This document shows, in pieces, positions 31,496 to 34,035 of a stretch of DNA of 34,035 nt. The DNA is from an uncultured Porphyromonas sp. Its GTDB lineage: Bacteria > Bacteroidota > Bacteroidia > Bacteroidales > Porphyromonadaceae. Under the pieces are notes generated by a model that saw only the letters and a list, made by a program, of their open reading frames with translations, had not been told where the DNA came from and made no database searches. Numbering within the stretch: the first letter of the stretch is position 1; the number at the start of each line of letters is the position of its first letter. Position numbers and translations under genes: made by a program. Location of the stretch: the NCBI GenBank assembly GCA_900538385.1, contig UWSO01000023.1, positions 1-34,035 of the forward strand. The letters run 5' to 3'.

Positions 31496-33073
31496 GTGGG
31501 AAAGCGAACTATCTGGACTATAATCATCTTGCTAGTGACCATTGCAACTGTATCTATATTGCTGCAATTGAGGAACTTTGGATATGTCACTGAGCTATAC
31601 AATGACTACTTTGAGACTTTGGCTCAGAGAGCATTGGACGAAGTGTCTCGCTCGTTGGAGCAGGATGAGGTAGAGCGCCAGTTGCGTTCGGTACTCACGC
31701 AAGACGATGTACGGGGATTATTTGGCTTGCAAGACTCTATCCAGTCTACTGGTGTTCTATCGGCAAGCTATATGTCTGATGGTAGCGAGGTGTGGAACGG
31801 TTATGGTAACTCTGAACGCGCTACCTGTCCTCCATGGGCAGAAGCTCGTACGAGTAGTCAGAGCAAAGAGCATACGAAGGCTTTGCAGAGTAAGCTCCTC
31901 AACACCTATTTCTACCATCGTAATATCCTTGATGAGGTGGTGCTACGCACTATCCTCAAGCGCAATAACCAGCCACTTCGTAAGAGGGTCAATATAGAGT
32001 TCTTGCAGAGATCTTTGGTGTATGAGTTAGCACAAGTAGGGATCACGGAGACATTTGAGTTTACTCTCTATGATCGTAAAGGTCAGGCGGTCTATACGAC
32101 TCTACCGGATACATATGATCGCTCACGCAAGGCTACTCTAGTATTGCGGAGAGACCTTTTCGTTCGATCCAATTCCTATCTAGAGACACAGTCTGAAGAG
32201 GGAGGCTTACCCTATATTGAGTTGGTCTTTACGGAGCACAGTCATCATATGGGCACCCTTATCTATACGCTTCCCTCGCTTGCTACGTTGCTAGTGATTG
32301 TGTTACTTAGTATACTAGCCATCACCATTCTCCTGCGACAGCAGCACTACCTACGTGAGCGTAAGGACTTTGTGAGCAATATGACTCATGAGCTTAAGAC
32401 GCCCGTGAGTTCCATACGCCTAGCCTGTGAAATGCTTGAAGATCCCTCTGTGGAGGAGTCCGAGGAGAGACGTAAGCGTATCACTCAAACGATGCTTAAA
32501 GAGGTAGATCGTCTCACGCTACTCGTGGATCAGGTCTTGCAGTCCTCGATGATGGAGCGTGGGGCCATCAAGAGCTATCCTGTGGAGCTAGATGCTCACG
32601 AAGAGATTAGAGACCTAAGCAGTGCCTACGCCATGAAGCTCACAGAAGCTCATGGAGAGCTAGTCCTAGCTCTAGAGGCTGAGCACTACAGAGTCTTGTG
32701 TGATAAAATCGCCTTTCAGAACGTTATATCTAATGTGATAGACAATAGTTTGAAGTACCGCAAGGAGGACATACCTCCGATCATCACGCTCACCACGCGC
32801 AGCGATGATACCAATCTTATTATTGATATCCAGGACAACGGTATCGGTATCTCTCGTCAGGATAGGGCGCATATCTTTGATCAGTTTTACCGAGTACATA
32901 CGGGCGATCGTCATGACGTGAAGGGCTTTGGACTCGGTCTAGCCTACGTGCAGCGGGCTATTCAAGCTATGGGTGGGGAGGTCAAGGTCTTTAGTAAAAT
33001 CGGTGTCGGTACCAAGATGTCGCTCCGTATTCCTTTCCTTACGAAGGATGAAACAGGGGCAGAAAGCAAGTAA
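31496..33073 (+). CDS. rprX: Sensor histidine kinase, RprX-like
   Basis: The 525-aa kinase has a first membrane helix (about 5-25), a periplasmic sensor region of about 230 residues, a second helix (about 260-283, LATLLVIVLLSILAITILL), then the HisKA domain with the phospho-accepting H298 in FVSNMTHELKTPVSSIRLA. The ATPase domain has the N box (NVISNVIDNSLKYR), G1 (DIQDNGIGIS), and G2 (GFGLGLAYVQRAIQAMGG). It starts with GTG at 31496. The response regulator follows 74 bases later, so the pair is co-encoded. I name it after the Bacteroides RprX/RprY pair, from remembered similarity. Confidence 0.87.
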   Translation: MGKRTIWTIIILLVTIATVSILLQLRNFGYVTELYNDYFETLAQRALDEVSRSLEQDEVERQLRSVLTQDDVRGLFGLQDSIQSTGVLSASYMSDGSEVWNGYGNSERATCPPWAEARTSSQSKEHTKALQSKLLNTYFYHRNILDEVVLRTILKRNNQPLRKRVNIEFLQRSLVYELAQVGITETFEFTLYDRKGQAVYTTLPDTYDRSRKATLVLRRDLFVRSNSYLETQSEEGGLPYIELVFTEHSHHMGTLIYTLPSLATLLVIVLLSILAITILLRQQHYLRERKDFVSNMTHELKTPVSSIRLACEMLEDPSVEESEERRKRITQTMLKEVDRLTLLVDQVLQSSMMERGAIKSYPVELDAHEEIRDLSSAYAMKLTEAHGELVLALEAEHYRVLCDKIAFQNVISNVIDNSLKYRKEDIPPIITLTTRSDDTNLIIDIQDNGIGISRQDRAHIFDQFYRVHTGDRHDVKGFGLGLAYVQRAIQAMGGEVKVFSKIGVGTKMSLRIPFLTKDETGAESK

Positions 33074-33147
33074 AAGTAAACGATTCTTATTCAGAACAAT
33101 CTAATTAATAACAAACGAGATAATTCACAATAAACCAAATAACAGCT

Positions 33148-33879
33148 ATGAACAACGAAGAGATTAGAGTATTCCTCTGTGAAGACGATGAGAGCTTAGG
33201 CTTGATGCTTCAGGAGTATCTTATGGCAAAAAAGTATGAGGTAGACCTCTTTACAGATGGCGAAATGGGACTTGAGGCCTTTGGTCAGAAAGAGTATGCG
33301 CTCTGCCTCATTGACGTCATGATGCCTAAGATGGATGGCTTCGAGCTAGCTAAGCAGATACGCAATATCAATCCTGATATTCCTATCATATTTGTCTCAG
33401 CTAAGGATCAGAAGAAGGATGTACTAGCGGGTTTCAAGCTCGGAGCTGATGACTACATCACGAAGCCCTTTAGCATGCAAGAGCTAGAGGCTCGTATGGA
33501 GGCAATCATGCGACGCATCATCGGTGATGGACACGAGAAGCAGCAGTTCTACCAGCTAGGTAAGCTCCTGTATGATACGAAAAAGCAGACCCTCACGACC
33601 GAGGACGGCAAGGTGCTGACACTGACAACAAAGGAAAACGAGCTACTGTCGCTCTTCTGTGTATATGCCAACGAGACCCTCGAGAGAGACTATGCACTGA
33701 GGACTATCTGGGCTGATGCCAACTACTTCAACGCACGAAGCATGGATGTCTACGTGACCAAGCTCCGTAAGATCCTCAAGGCAGATCCCTCACTGGAGAT
33801 CAAGAATGTACACGGCAAGGGCTATCGTCTTGTCACTCCTATCACAGAGATCCGAGAAGACCAAATTAAGAGAGTCTAA
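33148..33879 (+). CDS. rprY: OmpR-type response regulator, RprY-like
   Basis: The 243-aa regulator has a receiver domain (about 6-125) with the acidic pair EDDE, the phospho-accepting D56 in LIDVMMPKMDGF, the Ser/Thr in VSAKDQ and the Lys in ITKPFSM. The C-terminal winged-helix DNA-binding domain (about 140-235) includes LTTKENELLSLF, DANYFNARSMDVYVTKLRKIL, and VHGKGYRLV. It shares length and the KKDVLAGFKLGADDYITKPFSMQEL-type linker with RprY, which in P. gingivalis I recall as lacking a paired kinase; here a kinase lies directly upstream. Confidence 0.9.
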   Translation: MNNEEIRVFLCEDDESLGLMLQEYLMAKKYEVDLFTDGEMGLEAFGQKEYALCLIDVMMPKMDGFELAKQIRNINPDIPIIFVSAKDQKKDVLAGFKLGADDYITKPFSMQELEARMEAIMRRIIGDGHEKQQFYQLGKLLYDTKKQTLTTEDGKVLTLTTKENELLSLFCVYANETLERDYALRTIWADANYFNARSMDVYVTKLRKILKADPSLEIKNVHGKGYRLVTPITEIREDQIKRV

Positions 33880-33916
33880 TTGTCTTGTGCGCTACACAGG
33901 GCTGACGCACTATACG

Positions 33917-33936
33917 GGGTAGGTTTACCTACACCT
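33917..33936 (+). terminator. Small hairpin after the response regulator gene
   Basis: GGGGTAGG (33917-33924) pairs with CCTACACC (33929-33936) around a TTTA loop with one mismatch. There is no T run behind it, so termination here is only possible, not shown. It lies about 38 bases after the stop. Confidence 0.35.
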
Positions 33937-33949
33937 TAATGAAGGATCT

Positions 33950-34035
33950 CGGGAAATGGAGGAAATCGAACAATCCTCCTTGGAGATCTAGGATTATCCA
34001 GTGAGCAAATGAAAAATTCTTCCGAAGTATGAGTT
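33950..34035. repeat. Degenerate copy of the intergenic repeat at the window edge
   Basis: The words ATCCAGTGAGC (33997-34007) and TTCTTCCGAAGTAT (34017-34030) match parts of the composite repeats at 28.4 kb (TTCCAGTGAGC) and 16.8 kb (TTCTTCCGAAGTAT). Order is different, and the window ends inside the element, so its full extent cannot be seen. Confidence 0.55.

Overview
The window looks like a chromosomal segment of a Bacteroidota bacterium, most likely a Porphyromonas of the P. asaccharolytica/uenonis type. I infer this from the complete type IX secretion (Por/Gld) operon, the TonB/ExbBD set, an RprX/RprY-type two-component pair, the near absence of Shine-Dalgarno sites, several TAnnTTTG promoter boxes, and intergenic arrays of a 21-bp repeat. 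Genus and species come from remembered family features, not from a search.

Layout. (1) 1-5985, plus strand: a housekeeping cluster ybeY, tsaD, cinA/pncC, a secreted PDZ-DUF4136-like-PDZ protein, queA and panC, closed by a strong terminator. (2) 6090-12790, minus strand: porP, porK, porL, porM and porN, the core of the type IX secretion system, convergent with region 1. A DUF2795 mini-gene, a large secreted transglutaminase-like protein and cutC lie upstream on the same strand. (3) 16492-17318: a long gene-free gap with CCACGTGG palindromes and four 21-bp repeats. (4) 17319-24845, plus strand: a Fur-family regulator, purA, folC, an MFS permease, tonB, a short-chain polyprenyl synthase and tatD. 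(5) 25022-27598: tRNA-Ser(GGA), then exbB, a four-helix membrane protein and two exbD genes. (6) 27641-28500: the terminator of the exb operon, directly followed by a compact group II intron that encodes no protein, then a second copy of the 21-bp repeat array. (7) 28782-33879: gltX, an S4-domain protein, a histidine phosphatase, and the sensor kinase/response regulator pair. The window ends inside a third, degenerate copy of the repeat.

How the genes work together. PorK/N (periplasmic ring), PorL/M (inner-membrane motor) and PorP would export proteins across the outer membrane. TonB with ExbB/ExbD/ExbD would energise outer-membrane nutrient receptors; tonB lies about 3 kb before the exb genes. 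The other genes serve tRNA modification and charging (tsaD, queA, gltX, tRNA-Ser), cofactor and purine supply (panC, folC, purA), isoprenoids and signalling.

The most unusual element is the ORF-less group II intron at 27685-28320. Its domain V has a CGC triad, its domain VI has a bulged branch-point A seven nucleotides from the 3' end, and it sits five bases after an intrinsic terminator stem. This is the group IIC insertion habit, but here there is no maturase. Other items worth a second look are the repeat family, an 80-nt nested inverted repeat between tonB and the prenyl synthase, a very basic tail on PorN, and a Fur-like protein without the usual His-rich metal motif.
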